Assembly (NCBI RefSeq): GCF_000154845.1
Contig: NZ_DS981441.1
Location: 1 to 64,000, forward strand
Length of the DNA: 64,000 nt
Reading direction: 5' to 3'
DNA from: Phocaeicola coprocola DSM 17136
GTDB lineage: Bacteria > Bacteroidota > Bacteroidia > Bacteroidales > Bacteroidaceae
Shown here in pieces: positions 8,917-18,095 of the stretch (position 1 is the stretch's first letter; every line of letters begins with the position of its first letter). The notes below the pieces were generated by a model, which saw only the letters and a program-made list of their open reading frames with translations, was not told the origin of the DNA and did not search any database. The position numbers were made by a program, and so were the translations under genes.

Positions 8917-9744
8917 ATGAAAAAAATTATTTTTTATTTTCTATCTGCGATTGTATTAGTAGTGGGAACATCTTTGGTATATGCTTGCACTCATGAAGAT
9001 ATGAATGAGACCTCTGTTTCTCAACAAGATTCCTATGAGAAATTACGTTATGAATTGAAACAGTATAATGATATTTATGCTCCACCTCAATATGTGGAAA
9101 CTAGAAGAGGAGGATTTTGGCGTAAATTAGCTAGCATATTTGGAGCAGATGCGGCAGGCGCTTGTTTGGGTTCAGCTTTTGGTGGAGTTGGTGCTGTTGT
9201 AGTAGGTATTGGAAACTCATTGCTTTTTGCGGCTATGGGTGATGAATTTCTTTGTACAGAAGAATATACGTATGGTGAGGAATTACATATAGGATTTGTA
9301 AGAATTTCTGAAGATTTGGAAAATCAACAGAAAACTTATGCCTCTTTCCCAATGGTTCAGTTGACTCCCAAAATTAATAGTCGCGGTTTGGGTGAAGAAA
9401 TTACTGATATTAATCCTGTTCCTATTGTATATGAAAAAGTACGAACTCTTTCCTTGACAAGTAATAAAGTGGGATATTTGCATAATAAGATTATATCAGA
9501 TTTATTAAGTGAAGATGAAAATTTATTGCATAGTTCTACATCTGTTATAATGGATAAAGTTGTTGAAAGTGTTGAGCAAGAAGGGTTTCAAGTTTCATCT
9601 CAATTAGAACAAGATGTGTTGGAACAGTTAAATAAAATCGCTATACAATGTCCAGATTTGGAAAGTTCTATAGCTGTATATCGAAATAATTTTCCTGAAT
9701 ATTCTGATATGTTTGATATACTTCAGGACATTACTGTCCCGTAA
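8917..9744 (+). CDS. Gly-rich putative lipoprotein, truncated by IS
   Basis: I do not recognise the family. The 275-residue product begins with a lipoprotein-type signal (MKKIIFYFLSAIVLVVGTSL, then VYACTH with a candidate lipid-modified Cys near residue 24). Residues about 75-105 form a Gly/Ala-rich hydrophobic stretch (ADAAGACLGSAFGGVGAVVV) with small-xxx-small spacing, like glycine zippers and the hydrophobic regions of some membrane-active peptides. The rest is acidic and mostly helical. The last residues (TVP and the stop) come from the left end of the second IS; the natural C-terminus is probably the fragment at 11051-11191. A role as a surface or membrane-active protein is only inference. 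Confidence 0.6.
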   Translation: MKKIIFYFLSAIVLVVGTSLVYACTHEDMNETSVSQQDSYEKLRYELKQYNDIYAPPQYVETRRGGFWRKLASIFGADAAGACLGSAFGGVGAVVVGIGNSLLFAAMGDEFLCTEEYTYGEELHIGFVRISEDLENQQKTYASFPMVQLTPKINSRGLGEEITDINPVPIVYEKVRTLSLTSNKVGYLHNKIISDLLSEDENLLHSSTSVIMDKVVESVEQEGFQVSSQLEQDVLEQLNKIAIQCPDLESSIAVYRNNFPEYSDMFDILQDITVP

Positions 9745-9823
9745 AAGTGGATAAATAGTTCTTTGAAATAACTGAAATATAGCTTATTATACTCTATTTG
9801 TAAAGCGCGACGATTTGAAATTG

Positions 9824-9831
9824 TACCTTTG
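9824..9831 (+). promoter_or_regulatory. Transposase promoter -7 box
   Basis: TACCTTTG matches the TAnnTTTG -7 consensus and lies about 22 bases before the transposase ATG at 9854, inside the IS. A TTTG lies about 23 bases further upstream. Confidence 0.5.
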
Positions 9832-9853
9832 AAACCAAATCAAATGGCTTCAA

Positions 9854-11017
9854 ATGAATCAAGACAAATATGTTTTCGCTCAATTGGTAGAGTTTTTGAA
9901 CAACAATAAATTCAGAAGAATCGTGGACAAATACGATGGAAATCGTTACGTCAAACATTTCACTTGCTGGAACCAGCTTCTTGCTATGATGTTCGGACAG
10001 CTAAGCAATCGTGAGAGCCTACGCGACCTGATTGTTGCATTGGAAGCACATCAAGCCAAGTGTTATCATTTGGGATTGGGTCGTGAACCCTTGGCCAAAA
10101 CCACACTTGCATCAGCTAACCAAAATAGGGATTACAGAATCTTTGAAGATTTAGCATTCTTCATGATGAAAGAAGCCAGTGATAAACGAGCTACTCATAT
10201 TCTGGATATCGAAGGAAAGAAGTACGCTTTTGATTCAACCACCATTCCGTTATGTTTGGCAACATTTCCTTGGGCTAAATTTCGAAGTAAAAAAGGTGGA
10301 GTCAAGGCACATGTCCTTTATGACATTGAGGCTCAGGTTCCGGCTTTTTTTACAGTAACCACAGCTTCAAAACATGACTCAACAGCAATGTCTGCAATTC
10401 ATTATGAACCAAATGCATACTATATTTTTGATAGAGCGTATGATTCGTTTAAGGAACTATATCGGATTCATCTTACTGGCTCTTTCTTTGTCGTAAGAGC
10501 CAAGTCGAATCTTAAATTTAAGTTCTGCAAATGGAAACGCAGACTACCAAAGAATATACTATCTGATGCTGAAGTGAAATTATCAGGATATACCTCTGAA
10601 AAGAAGTATCCGGAATCATTCAGGATTATCAGGTTCTATGATGAAGAAGATGATCGTGAATTTACCTTCCTGACAAATGCCAAACATATATCTGCACTTG
10701 ATGTAGCTAATCTCTATAAAAAGAGATGGCTTGTAGAACTGTTCTTCAAATGGTTGAAGCAGCACCTTAAAATCAAAAGGTTCTGGGGCACCACAGAAAA
10801 CGCAGTCCGTATTCAGATAAGTGTGGCTATTATCACTTATTGTTTGGTAGCTATTATCCAACATGATTTGCACTTAAGCCGTTCGACCTATGAGGTCCTA
10901 CAGATTTTGAGCATTTCATTAACGGATAAAACACCTTTACAAGAGTTGTTCAATAAGACTAATTTCAATGATGTCAAAGAGCAATTAAATCCCCTTTTCC
11001 CGGGGTTGTTTGATTAA
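9854..11017 (+). CDS. IS4-family transposase with DUF4372 N-terminus
   Basis: This 387-residue DDE transposase starts with the DUF4372-like segment (MNQDKYVFAQLVEFLNNNKF, CWNQLLAMMFGQLSNRESL) that is common in IS4-family enzymes of Bacteroidetes. Catalytic residues are visible: YAFDSTTI for the first Asp, YYIFDRAYDSF for the second, and the exact YREK signature in YKKRWLVELFFKWLK. Length is normal and no frame breaks are seen, so it is likely functional. It occupies nearly the whole IS and has its own promoter box within the left end. Confidence 0.93.
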   Translation: MNQDKYVFAQLVEFLNNNKFRRIVDKYDGNRYVKHFTCWNQLLAMMFGQLSNRESLRDLIVALEAHQAKCYHLGLGREPLAKTTLASANQNRDYRIFEDLAFFMMKEASDKRATHILDIEGKKYAFDSTTIPLCLATFPWAKFRSKKGGVKAHVLYDIEAQVPAFFTVTTASKHDSTAMSAIHYEPNAYYIFDRAYDSFKELYRIHLTGSFFVVRAKSNLKFKFCKWKRRLPKNILSDAEVKLSGYTSEKKYPESFRIIRFYDEEDDREFTFLTNAKHISALDVANLYKKRWLVELFFKWLKQHLKIKRFWGTTENAVRIQISVAIITYCLVAIIQHDLHLSRSTYEVLQILSISLTDKTPLQELFNKTNFNDVKEQLNPLFPGLFD

Positions 11018-11050
11018 TATTTAATTCGTCCCGATTTTAACGGGACACTA

Positions 11051-11191
11051 ATGGAGGAAGGTTTTGAATATATGATTAAGGTTTTTGCTAGACATATTTC
11101 TCCTGACTGTAAGAATTGTCCTGATGCTTTGGGTTATGATGAATATACTTTGGTGGAAATAATCAGTAAGAAATGTAAATGCGAGTCTTAA
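11051..11191 (+). pseudogene. C-terminal fragment of the interrupted lipoprotein
   Basis: The stretch directly beyond the IS right end is open for 46 codons (MEEGFEYMIKVFARHI then SPDCKNCPDALGYDEY) and ends with a Cys-rich tail, KKCKCES. It has no promoter of its own and is too short to stand alone. It is most simply the original C-terminus of the lipoprotein that starts at 8917; joining GACATT to ATGGAG would restore one frame. The four cysteines suggest disulfides or lipid-side packing outside the cytoplasm. Confidence 0.5.
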
Positions 11192-11245
11192 CATGAGTTC
11201 TAAGAATTCACCAAGTATATTCTCCTGGTTATATGTTAATAATTT

Positions 11246-11695
11246 ATGTTTTATACATTTATGTGGTTTATAGCTTTACTTCTTTTGCTGTTGGTGGATG
11301 TAGTTTATGTCACTTCTTTCATTGGCGACTACTATCCTGAATTTGAATTCTTTTATTGGGTTGTCGAACTGGTATTGCTGATACATCTTATTTTTCTCAT
11401 AAAGAGAAAGACGTACACATGGGAGAAACTGTTTTTCATCGATTCTATTGAACGTTATTTTCCGGCGTTGTGCGGTATGAATCGCGGTTTAAGACAGATT
11501 CTTCGATTTTGTATGGTAGTGTATTGGATATTATTGCCGCTTGTTCCGACTTTAGCTGTAGCGCTGTCAATGCAACTTGGGTATAGTTTAGGGTGGATGT
11601 CTGCTGTTTTGTGTGTGCAGTGTGTATTGACTTTGCTGCTGTTTGTTGTATTCCAGATAAAGAAATGGAAATTGCAGGGAGAAAGAAACAGGTAA
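11246..11695 (+). CDS. Small four-helix membrane protein
   Basis: This is an unrecognised integral membrane protein of 149 residues. Four hydrophobic segments are visible: residues about 1-25 (FYTFMWFIALLLLLLVDVVY), 34-52 (FEFFYWVVELVLLIHLIFL), 88-110 and 115-140, with a basic cytoplasmic-type loop after the second (IKRKTYTWEK) and a basic tail (KKWKLQGERNR). It lies 55 bases after the broken lipoprotein gene and in the same direction, so the two probably formed one transcription unit. Pairing of a membrane-active-looking product with a small multi-helix membrane protein resembles effector/immunity layouts, but nothing in the sequence proves that. Confidence 0.65.
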   Translation: MFYTFMWFIALLLLLLVDVVYVTSFIGDYYPEFEFFYWVVELVLLIHLIFLIKRKTYTWEKLFFIDSIERYFPALCGMNRGLRQILRFCMVVYWILLPLVPTLAVALSMQLGYSLGWMSAVLCVQCVLTLLLFVVFQIKKWKLQGERNR

Positions 11696-11737
11696 TGAGC
11701 CGGGTTTACTTTTTAAGTTCAGGTGTGACAAATAAAC

Positions 11738-11782
11738 ATTCCCAGTGTTGCCGGAGTATCATTTTCCGGCAGCACAGGGAAT
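11738..11782. terminator. Bidirectional terminator between convergent genes
   Basis: Arms 11738-11755 and 11765-11782 pair at 16 of 18 positions around a 9-base loop. On the minus strand the stem is followed by a T-rich run (GTTTATTTG), suiting termination of mutS; on the plus strand it closes the membrane-protein unit. Confidence 0.75.
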
Positions 11783-11804
11783 CATAATATGCAGGTAGAG
11801 GGTA

Positions 11805-14429
11805 TTATTTCCCCCTTACTATCTTCTTTATATCGTTCAGCTTGTTCAGCGCCTCCAGTGGAGTCAGGTTGTTTACGTCCAGATTCAGTATTTCGTCACG
11901 TATCTGGCACAGTACAGGGTCGTCGAGCTGGAAGAAACTCAGCTGTACTCCGTCCTGATGAACTGTTTTAGGTTCTACCTTATGATGCGATGACATGCCT
12001 TCCTGTCGGTTTTCTTTTTCCAGCTGGTGCAGAATCTCGTCGGCACGCTTCACGATGGTCTTGGGCATACCTGCCATCTTTGCTACGTGAATACCGAACG
12101 AGTGTTCGCTTCCTCCCCGCTCCAGCTTGCGCAGGAAGATGACCTTGTTGTCTACTTCCTTCACCGAAACGTTGTAATTCTTGATACGTGGGAAGCTCTC
12201 TTCCATATCGTTCAGCTCGTGATAATGTGTGGCAAAGAGCGTACGGGCACGGGCGCGCTTGTGCTCGTGTATATGTTCTACGATAGCCCAGGCGATGGAA
12301 ATACCGTCGTAAGTAGATGTACCGCGTCCCAGCTCGTCGAACAATACCAGACTGCGTGGCGAAAGGTTGTTCAGGATATCTGCCGCCTCGTTCATTTCTA
12401 CCATGAAGGTTGATTCGCCCACCGAGATATTGTCGCTGGCTCCCACACGGGTAAAAATCTTATCCACCAGTCCGATATGCGCACTTTCGGCAGGAACAAA
12501 GCAACCTATCTGCGCCATGAGGGTGATAAGTGCCGTCTGTCGGAGCAAGGCAGACTTACCTGCCATGTTCGGTCCGGTGATGATAATGATCTGCTGCGTT
12601 TCCGTATCGAGATACACATCGTTGGCAATGTATTTTTCTCCTGCCGGAAGCTGTTTTTCGATGACCGGGTGACGTCCTTGCTTGATATCGAGGATATCGT
12701 CGTCGGCTACCACCGGACGGATATATTTGTTGGCCCGGGCTGCATTGGCAAACGACAGCAGGCAGTCCAGACGGGCTATTTGCGTGGCATTGATCTGGAT
12801 GGCGGGGATGAAATCGGCAAGCTCTGCCACCAGTTCGTTGTACAGACGGGTTTCCAGAATCAGAATCTTGTCTTCCGCTCCCAGAATCTTTTCTTCGTAT
12901 TCCTTCAGTTCTTGCGTGATGTATCGTTCTGCATTGACCAGTGTCTGCTTGCGTATCCAGTCGGCCGGAACCTTGTCTTTATGTGTATTTCTTACCTCGA
13001 TGTAATAGCCGAACACGTTGTTGTAGGCTATTTTCAGGCTGGGGATGCCTGTCAGTTCGCTTTCGCGCTGTTGTACTTGCAGCAGGTAATCCTTGCCCGA
13101 GTAAGCAATGTGACGCAGTTCGTCCAGTTCCTGATTGACTCCGTCAGCAATCACTCCTCCCTTGTTGACCAGCAACGGAGGATCATTGTTTATTTCTTTG
13201 GCAATCTTGTCGCGGATGGAAGCGCAGAGGTTCAACTGTTCTCCTATTTTTCGCAGGCTTTCGTTGTCGGCATTCAGACAGGCATTCTTGATCGGCTCTA
13301 TCGCCTGTAAGGCTACTTTCAACTGAACGACTTCACGCGGAGAGATACGTCCTACGGCAGCTTTCGAAACAATACGTTCCAAATCGCCTATCAGATGTAA
13401 TTTCTCTTCGATAAAATCCTTGAAATCCGGTTCGCGGAAGAAATATTCCACTACATCCAGTCGTTCGTTGATGGGCTTCACGTCTTTCAGCGGGAAGACA
13501 ATCCACCGCTTCAGCAGGCGGGCTCCCATTGGACTGATGGTATGGTCGATGACGTCGAGCAGGCTGGTTCCGCCTTCATTCATACTGCCTATCAGCTCCA
13601 GGCTGCGTACCGTAAACTTGTCGAGGCGTACATACTTGTCTTCTTCGATGCGCGCCAGTGAAGTGATGTGCCCGATCTGGTAATGCTGCGTCATATCCAG
13701 ATATTGCAGAATGGCTCCGGAAGCAATGATACCATTCTTCAGATGTTCCACTCCGAAACCTTTCAGGTTCTTGGTTTCGAAATGTTTCAGCAGCTTTTCA
13801 CGGGCAGACGCTTCGGTAAATACCCAGTCGTCCAGCTCGAAGGTAAAGAACTTACTGCCGAAGTTACCTTCGAACATCGGTTTCTTTCCCCGTTCGAACA
13901 AGACTTCTTTCGGGGCAAAATTATTCAGTAACTTGTCGATATAGTCGAAAGGCCCTTCAGCGGTAAGAAACTCTCCCGTCGAAATATCCAGGAAAGCGAC
14001 GCCGCAAGCTGTCTTGCCGAAGTGTACGGCAGCCAGGAAGTTGTTTTCCTTATACGATAACACATTATCGCTGATGGCAACACCCGGAGTGACCAGTTCG
14101 GTGATACCTCTTTTTACCAGCTTTTTTGTTGTTTTCGGATCTTCCAGCTGGTCGCAGATAGCTACACGTCGGCCGGCGCGAATCAGTTTCGGCAGGTATG
14201 TATCGAGCGCATGGTGCGGAAATCCTGCCATCTCCACCGTCTTACCCTGTCCGTTGGCACGTTTGGTCAGCGTGATTCCCAGGATTTCGGAAGCTGTTAC
14301 GGCATCTTCCGAATACGTTTCATAAAAGTCGCCACACCTGAACAGCATAACTGCATCGGGATGTTTTGCCTTTAAGTCGAAATATTGTTTCATCATGGGG
14401 GTTAATACCACGTCATTGTCCTTAGCCAC
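11805..14429 (-). CDS. mutS: DNA mismatch repair protein MutS
   Basis: MutS is the mismatch sensor of post-replicative repair: it binds mispairs and, with ATP, recruits MutL. The 874-residue protein has the mismatch-wedge FYE motif in RCGDFYETY (35-37), the Walker A GPNMAGKS (619-626), the Walker [13 protein letters not shown] (Asp-Glu near 698-699) and the ABC-type [10 protein letters not shown] switch. Near the C-terminus, QLSFFQ (about 829) resembles a beta-clamp-binding motif, as is known for MutS proteins. Length and motifs are normal for MutS1. A TATCTTTG promoter box lies about 53 bases upstream of the ATG. It stands as a single gene between a convergent membrane-protein gene and a tRNA. 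Confidence 0.98.
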   Translation of the reverse strand: MAKDNDVVLTPMMKQYFDLKAKHPDAVMLFRCGDFYETYSEDAVTASEILGITLTKRANGQGKTVEMAGFPHHALDTYLPKLIRAGRRVAICDQLEDPKTTKKLVKRGITELVTPGVAISDNVLSYKENNFLAAVHFGKTACGVAFLDISTGEFLTAEGPFDYIDKLLNNFAPKEVLFERGKKPMFEGNFGSKFFTFELDDWVFTEASAREKLLKHFETKNLKGFGVEHLKNGIIASGAILQYLDMTQHYQIGHITSLARIEEDKYVRLDKFTVRSLELIGSMNEGGTSLLDVIDHTISPMGARLLKRWIVFPLKDVKPINERLDVVEYFFREPDFKDFIEEKLHLIGDLERIVSKAAVGRISPREVVQLKVALQAIEPIKNACLNADNESLRKIGEQLNLCASIRDKIAKEINNDPPLLVNKGGVIADGVNQELDELRHIAYSGKDYLLQVQQRESELTGIPSLKIAYNNVFGYYIEVRNTHKDKVPADWIRKQTLVNAERYITQELKEYEEKILGAEDKILILETRLYNELVAELADFIPAIQINATQIARLDCLLSFANAARANKYIRPVVADDDILDIKQGRHPVIEKQLPAGEKYIANDVYLDTETQQIIIITGPNMAGKSALLRQTALITLMAQIGCFVPAESAHIGLVDKIFTRVGASDNISVGESTFMVEMNEAADILNNLSPRSLVLFDELGRGTSTYDGISIAWAIVEHIHEHKRARARTLFATHYHELNDMEESFPRIKNYNVSVKEVDNKVIFLRKLERGGSEHSFGIHVAKMAGMPKTIVKRADEILHQLEKENRQEGMSSHHKVEPKTVHQDGVQLSFFQLDDPVLCQIRDEILNLDVNNLTPLEALNKLNDIKKIVRGK

Positions 14430-14481
14430 GGTTAATCCTTTCTTCTTAGTTATTGTTTATAATCACGTTGTAAAATCGGTG

Positions 14482-14489
14482 CAAAGATA
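14482..14489 (-). promoter_or_regulatory. mutS promoter -7 box
   Basis: CAAAGATA on the plus strand reads TATCTTTG on the minus strand, a perfect TAnnTTTG -7 box, placing the mutS transcript start about 45 bases before its ATG. Confidence 0.6.
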
Positions 14490-14518
14490 CGTAAATATTT
14501 TTAAGGGAGGTATATAAA

Positions 14519-14550
14519 AGAAAATCCCCGAAAGAATAATCTTCCGGGGA
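14519..14550 (-). terminator. Terminator after tRNA-Gln
   Basis: A TCCCCG/CGGGGA stem (14525-14550) with an inner AAGA/TCTT extension is followed on the minus strand by TTTTCTTTT. It lies about 20 bases after the tRNA and ends that transcript before mutS. Confidence 0.8.
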
Positions 14551-14570
14551 CTCCTCGTGGCTGTTTTCCG

Positions 14571-14641
14571 TTGGACTACCAGGATTCGAACCTGGACAAA
14601 CAGAACCAAAACCTGTTGTGCTACCATTACACCATAGTCCA
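14571..14641 (-). tRNA. tRNA-Gln (anticodon UUG)
   Basis: The sequence folds as a full cloverleaf: acceptor TGGACTA/TAGTCCA, D-stem GTGT/GCAC with loop AATGGTA, anticodon stem ACAGG/TCTGT with loop TTTTGGT (anticodon TTG, reading CAA), a 4-base variable loop, and T-arm CCAGG-TTCGAAT-CCTGG. The discriminator base is A and CCA is not encoded. It decodes Gln. Confidence 0.97.
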
Positions 14642-14742
14642 AACTTTCTTTGTTTTCTCTCGAAAACGCTGCAAAGATAAGTGATTTATCTAATATATTC
14701 CAAATTATTTTTCACTTTTTTTTCTCTTCATGCTTTAATCCT

Positions 14743-14750
14743 TATCTTTG
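14743..14750 (+). promoter_or_regulatory. Promoter -7 box of the tricorn-like gene
   Basis: TATCTTTG matches TAnnTTTG exactly. It puts transcription start near 14757, which excludes upstream in-frame ATGs as start codons for the following gene and leaves those at 14768 or 14774. Confidence 0.7.
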
Positions 14751-14773
14751 CGAAAACCATAAAATATATGTTC

Positions 14774-17700
14774 ATGAAAAAACTGTTAGTAACTTTAGCT
14801 TTGGGAGCTAGCTCTTTTTCAGCATTTGCAATCACTCCGCTTTGGCTGCGTGATGTAAATATTTCTCCCGATGGTAAAGAAATTGTCTTTTGTTATAAGG
14901 GGGATATTTATAAAGTAAAAGCCGCCGGAGGGGAAGCTGTGCGCCTTACTTCTCAAGATTCGTATGAGTCGAACCCTGTGTGGTCACCCGATGGTAAGCA
15001 GATTGCTTTTGCCAGCGACCGCTTCGGAAATTTTGATCTGTTCATAATGCCTGCCGACGGAGGCACAGCCAAGCGACTGACTATGAATTCAGCTTCTGAA
15101 ATACCGTCGACTTTTACTCCTGACGGAAAATACGTTGTGTTCTCGGCTTCTATTCAGGACCCGGCTTCGAGTGCGCTTTTCCCGAAATCGGGAATGACTG
15201 AGCTTTATAAAGTACCGGTAGCGGGTGGACGTACGCAACAGATGCTTGGTACACCGGCTGAAATGGTTTGCTATGCTCCGTCGGGCGATTTCTTCTTGTA
15301 TCAGGATCAGAAAGGAGTAGAAAGTGAATGGCGTAAGCATCATACATCGTCCATTACTCGCGATGTATGGATGTACGATACAAAGACCGGCAAGCATACT
15401 AACCTGACTGAAGTAGCTGGTGAGGACCGTAATCCGGTATTGAGTCCTGACGGCAAACAGGTTTATTTCTTGAGTGAACGTAATGGCGGATCGTTTAATG
15501 TCTATCGTTTCCCTTTGGATAATCCGAAAGAAATACAGCCTGTCACCTCGTTTAAGACTAATCCGGTGAGATTCCTCTCGATGGGAAATGACGGAACGCT
15601 TTGTTATACATACGATGGGGAAATCTATACACAGCCGGTGGATGGAAAACCGAAAAAGGTAGCTGTTTCGCTGGTTCGTGATGATGAGGAATTGCCTGTT
15701 TCTTATAGTTTCACTCGTGGAGCTTCGGAAGCGGTTGTTTCTCCCGATGGCAAGCAAGTAGCGTTTATTGTACGTGGAGAGGTATTTGTGACTTCTGTTG
15801 AATATGGAACTACCAAACAGATTACTCATACTCCGGAAGCAGAGCGTGGACTTTCTTTCGGAGCAGACAACCGTTCGTTGGTATATTCCAGCGAAAGAAA
15901 CGGTAAGCGTGATTTGTATATTGCCAAAATCAGCCGGAAGGAAGATCTGAACTTCCCTAATGCTACTCTGATAGAGGAAGAGCCACTGATACATGATAAG
16001 AAGCTGGAACGTGATTATCCGCAGTTCTCTCCCGATGGTAAGGAAGTTGCCTTTATAGAGGACCGTAATCGCTTGATGGTCGTTAATCTGGATACGAAGA
16101 AGGTTCGTCAGGTGACAGACGGGTCTACCTGGTATACCCGTTCCGGAGGATTCGATTATTCCTGGTCGCCCGACGGCAAATGGTTTACACTTGAGTTTAT
16201 CGGAAACAAGCACGATCCGTATTCGGATATAGGTTTGGTCAGTGCCGACGGAAAGGGACAGATCATTAACCTGACAAACAGCGGCTATACAAGTGGTTCT
16301 CCACGCTGGGTGATGGGTGGAAATGCCATCTTGTTCATTACCGAGCGTTACGGTATGCGTAATCATGCTTCATGGGGTTCGCTGAACGATGTGATGATAG
16401 CTTTCCTCAATCAGGATGCATACGATAAGTTCCGCCTGAGCAAGGAGGATTACGAATTGCAGAAGGAACTGGAAAAGGAGCAGGAAAAAGCTGCTCAAAA
16501 GGATGATAAGGCTTCTAAGAAAGACAAAAAATCGGACGATAAGGATGCCAAGGAAGAAAAGAAGGTGAAGGATATTGTGGTAGAAACGGAAGGTATCGAA
16601 GACCGTATCATCCGTCTGACTCCGAATTCTTCTGACTTAGCTTCGACCATTATCTCGAAAGATGGGGAGAAATTGTATTACCTGTCAGCATTCGAAGACG
16701 GGTTTGATATGTGGAAGATGGATCTTCGCAAGCGTGAAACCAAGTTGCTGCATAAGATGAATGCCAGCTGGGCTGACATGGAAATGGATAAGGAAGGTAA
16801 GAATATCTTTATCCTGGGCGGAGGTACTATGCAGAAAATGGATGCTTCATCCGAAGGACTGAAGCCGGTTACATTCAATGCCCGCATGAAAATGTTGCCT
16901 TCTGCCGAACGCGAATATATGTTCGACAATGTATACCGTGAGGAAAAGGCACGTTTCTATAACGTAAATATGCATGGAGTAGACTGGGATGCCATGACTG
17001 CTACTTACCGTAGGTTCCTGCCACATATCAACAATAACTATGACTATGCTGAAATGCTGAGTGAACTGCTGGGCGAACTGAATGTTTCTCATACGGGAGG
17101 ACGATATTATCCGGATATGAAAACGGAAGCAACTGCCGAACTGGGACTGTTGTACGACTGGGATTATACCGGTGATGGTCTTCGCATTGCTGAAGTGATA
17201 GAAAAAGGACCGTTCGACCGTAAAACGACTCGTGCGAAAGTTGGAACCATCATCGAGAAGATTGACGGTGAATCCATTCAGGCAGATCAGGACTATACAT
17301 CGTTGCTGAATGATAAGGTCGGAAAGAAAATTTTGGTTTCATTGTACGATCCACAGACCAAAGAACACTGGGATGAAGTTGTACGTCCTGTAAGCAAGGG
17401 AGTGCTCAGTGATTTATTGTATCAGCGTTGGGTAAAACAGCGTGCAGCCGATGTAGAAAAGTGGTCAAACGGTCGTTTGGGCTATGTGCATATCGAATCG
17501 ATGGACGATGGAAGTTTCCGTACGGTTTATTCCGATATTCTGGGCAAGTACAATAATTGTGAAGGTATCGTCATCGATACACGCTTTAACGGAGGCGGAC
17601 GTCTGCACGAAGATATCGAGATATTATTCAGCGGAAAGAAATACTTTACTCAGGTAGTCCGTGGACGCGAAGCCTGCGATATGCCGAGCCGCCGCTGGAA

Positions 17701-18031
17701 CAAGCCTTCTATTATGGTGCAGTGTGAGGCAAACTACTCGAATGCACATGGTACTCCGTGGGTATATAAGCATCGCGGTTTAGGCAAGTTGGTCGGAGCT
17801 CCTGTTCCGGGAACAATGACTAGTGTCAATTGGGTGAGAATGCAAGATCCGACACTGGTGTTCGGTATTCCTGTAGTAGGTTACCGTTTGCCGGATGGAA
17901 GCTACCTGGAGAATGCAGAACTCGATCCTGATATCTACGTGCTGAATGCCCCTGAAACAATTGTCAAGGGAGAAGATACACAGCTGAAGGCTGCGGTAGA
18001 CGAATTGCTGAAGGAAATAGATAAGAAATGA
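14774..18031 (+). CDS. Tricorn-like S41 peptidase, exported
   Basis: This large periplasmic or membrane-associated protease of the tricorn/S41 type probably degrades peptides after endoprotease action. I chose the ATG at 14774 because the promoter box lies at 14743-14750 and this start gives a clean signal peptide (MKKLLVTLALGASSFSAFA), about 1085 residues. The N-terminal two thirds contain many PD40-type propeller repeats (SPDGKEIVF, SPDGKQIAF, SPDGKQVYF, SPDGKEVAF). A Lys/Glu/Asp-rich linker of about 40 residues follows near 560-600. Then come the conserved LGELNVSHTGG segment with the tricorn His, a PDZ domain around GLRIAEVIEKGPFD, and the S41 core (IVIDTRFNGGGRLHED, then EANYSNAHGTPW with the likely Ser nucleophile). 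The Ser is followed by Asn rather than Asp. Confidence 0.93.
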   Translation: MKKLLVTLALGASSFSAFAITPLWLRDVNISPDGKEIVFCYKGDIYKVKAAGGEAVRLTSQDSYESNPVWSPDGKQIAFASDRFGNFDLFIMPADGGTAKRLTMNSASEIPSTFTPDGKYVVFSASIQDPASSALFPKSGMTELYKVPVAGGRTQQMLGTPAEMVCYAPSGDFFLYQDQKGVESEWRKHHTSSITRDVWMYDTKTGKHTNLTEVAGEDRNPVLSPDGKQVYFLSERNGGSFNVYRFPLDNPKEIQPVTSFKTNPVRFLSMGNDGTLCYTYDGEIYTQPVDGKPKKVAVSLVRDDEELPVSYSFTRGASEAVVSPDGKQVAFIVRGEVFVTSVEYGTTKQITHTPEAERGLSFGADNRSLVYSSERNGKRDLYIAKISRKEDLNFPNATLIEEEPLIHDKKLERDYPQFSPDGKEVAFIEDRNRLMVVNLDTKKVRQVTDGSTWYTRSGGFDYSWSPDGKWFTLEFIGNKHDPYSDIGLVSADGKGQIINLTNSGYTSGSPRWVMGGNAILFITERYGMRNHASWGSLNDVMIAFLNQDAYDKFRLSKEDYELQKELEKEQEKAAQKDDKASKKDKKSDDKDAKEEKKVKDIVVETEGIEDRIIRLTPNSSDLASTIISKDGEKLYYLSAFEDGFDMWKMDLRKRETKLLHKMNASWADMEMDKEGKNIFILGGGTMQKMDASSEGLKPVTFNARMKMLPSAEREYMFDNVYREEKARFYNVNMHGVDWDAMTATYRRFLPHINNNYDYAEMLSELLGELNVSHTGGRYYPDMKTEATAELGLLYDWDYTGDGLRIAEVIEKGPFDRKTTRAKVGTIIEKIDGESIQADQDYTSLLNDKVGKKILVSLYDPQTKEHWDEVVRPVSKGVLSDLLYQRWVKQRAADVEKWSNGRLGYVHIESMDDGSFRTVYSDILGKYNNCEGIVIDTRFNGGGRLHEDIEILFSGKKYFTQVVRGREACDMPSRRWNKPSIMVQCEANYSNAHGTPWVYKHRGLGKLVGAPVPGTMTSVNWVRMQDPTLVFGIPVVGYRLPDGSYLENAELDPDIYVLNAPETIVKGEDTQLKAAVDELLKEIDKK

Positions 18032-18050
18032 TATCAGACTATGGTCAATA

Positions 18051-18082
18051 AAAAAATGCGGTGGATTACACCGCATTTTTTT
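18051..18082. terminator. Bidirectional terminator
   Basis: A 13-base perfect stem (AAAAAATGCGGTG with its complement) and 5-base loop has A-tract and T-tract flanks, so it can end both the tricorn-like gene and the convergent ppk-ppx operon. Confidence 0.9.
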
Positions 18083-18095
18083 ATGTCTGTCTGCT

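Larger units (their letters stand above)
9735..11047 (+). mobile_element. IS4-family insertion sequence (DUF4372 type)
   Basis: The element is about 1313 bases. Its ends carry an imperfect inverted repeat: TGTCCCGTAAAA at the left (from 9735) and the complement of TGTCCCGTTAAAA at the right (ending 11047). It holds one transposase gene. It has inserted within the coding region of a lipoprotein gene. The borders share only a 2-base TA, so a target duplication is not established and exact ends may differ by one or two bases. Confidence 0.82.

Noticed and set aside
9721..11060. Clean target-site duplication for the second IS
   Set aside because: Only a 2-base TA is shared, and removing the element with that duplication does not restore the interrupted frame.
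15089..16366. A 425-codon open frame antisense to the tricorn-like gene
   Set aside because: The plus-strand gene has clear propeller repeats and a promoter; the antisense frame has no domain pattern.
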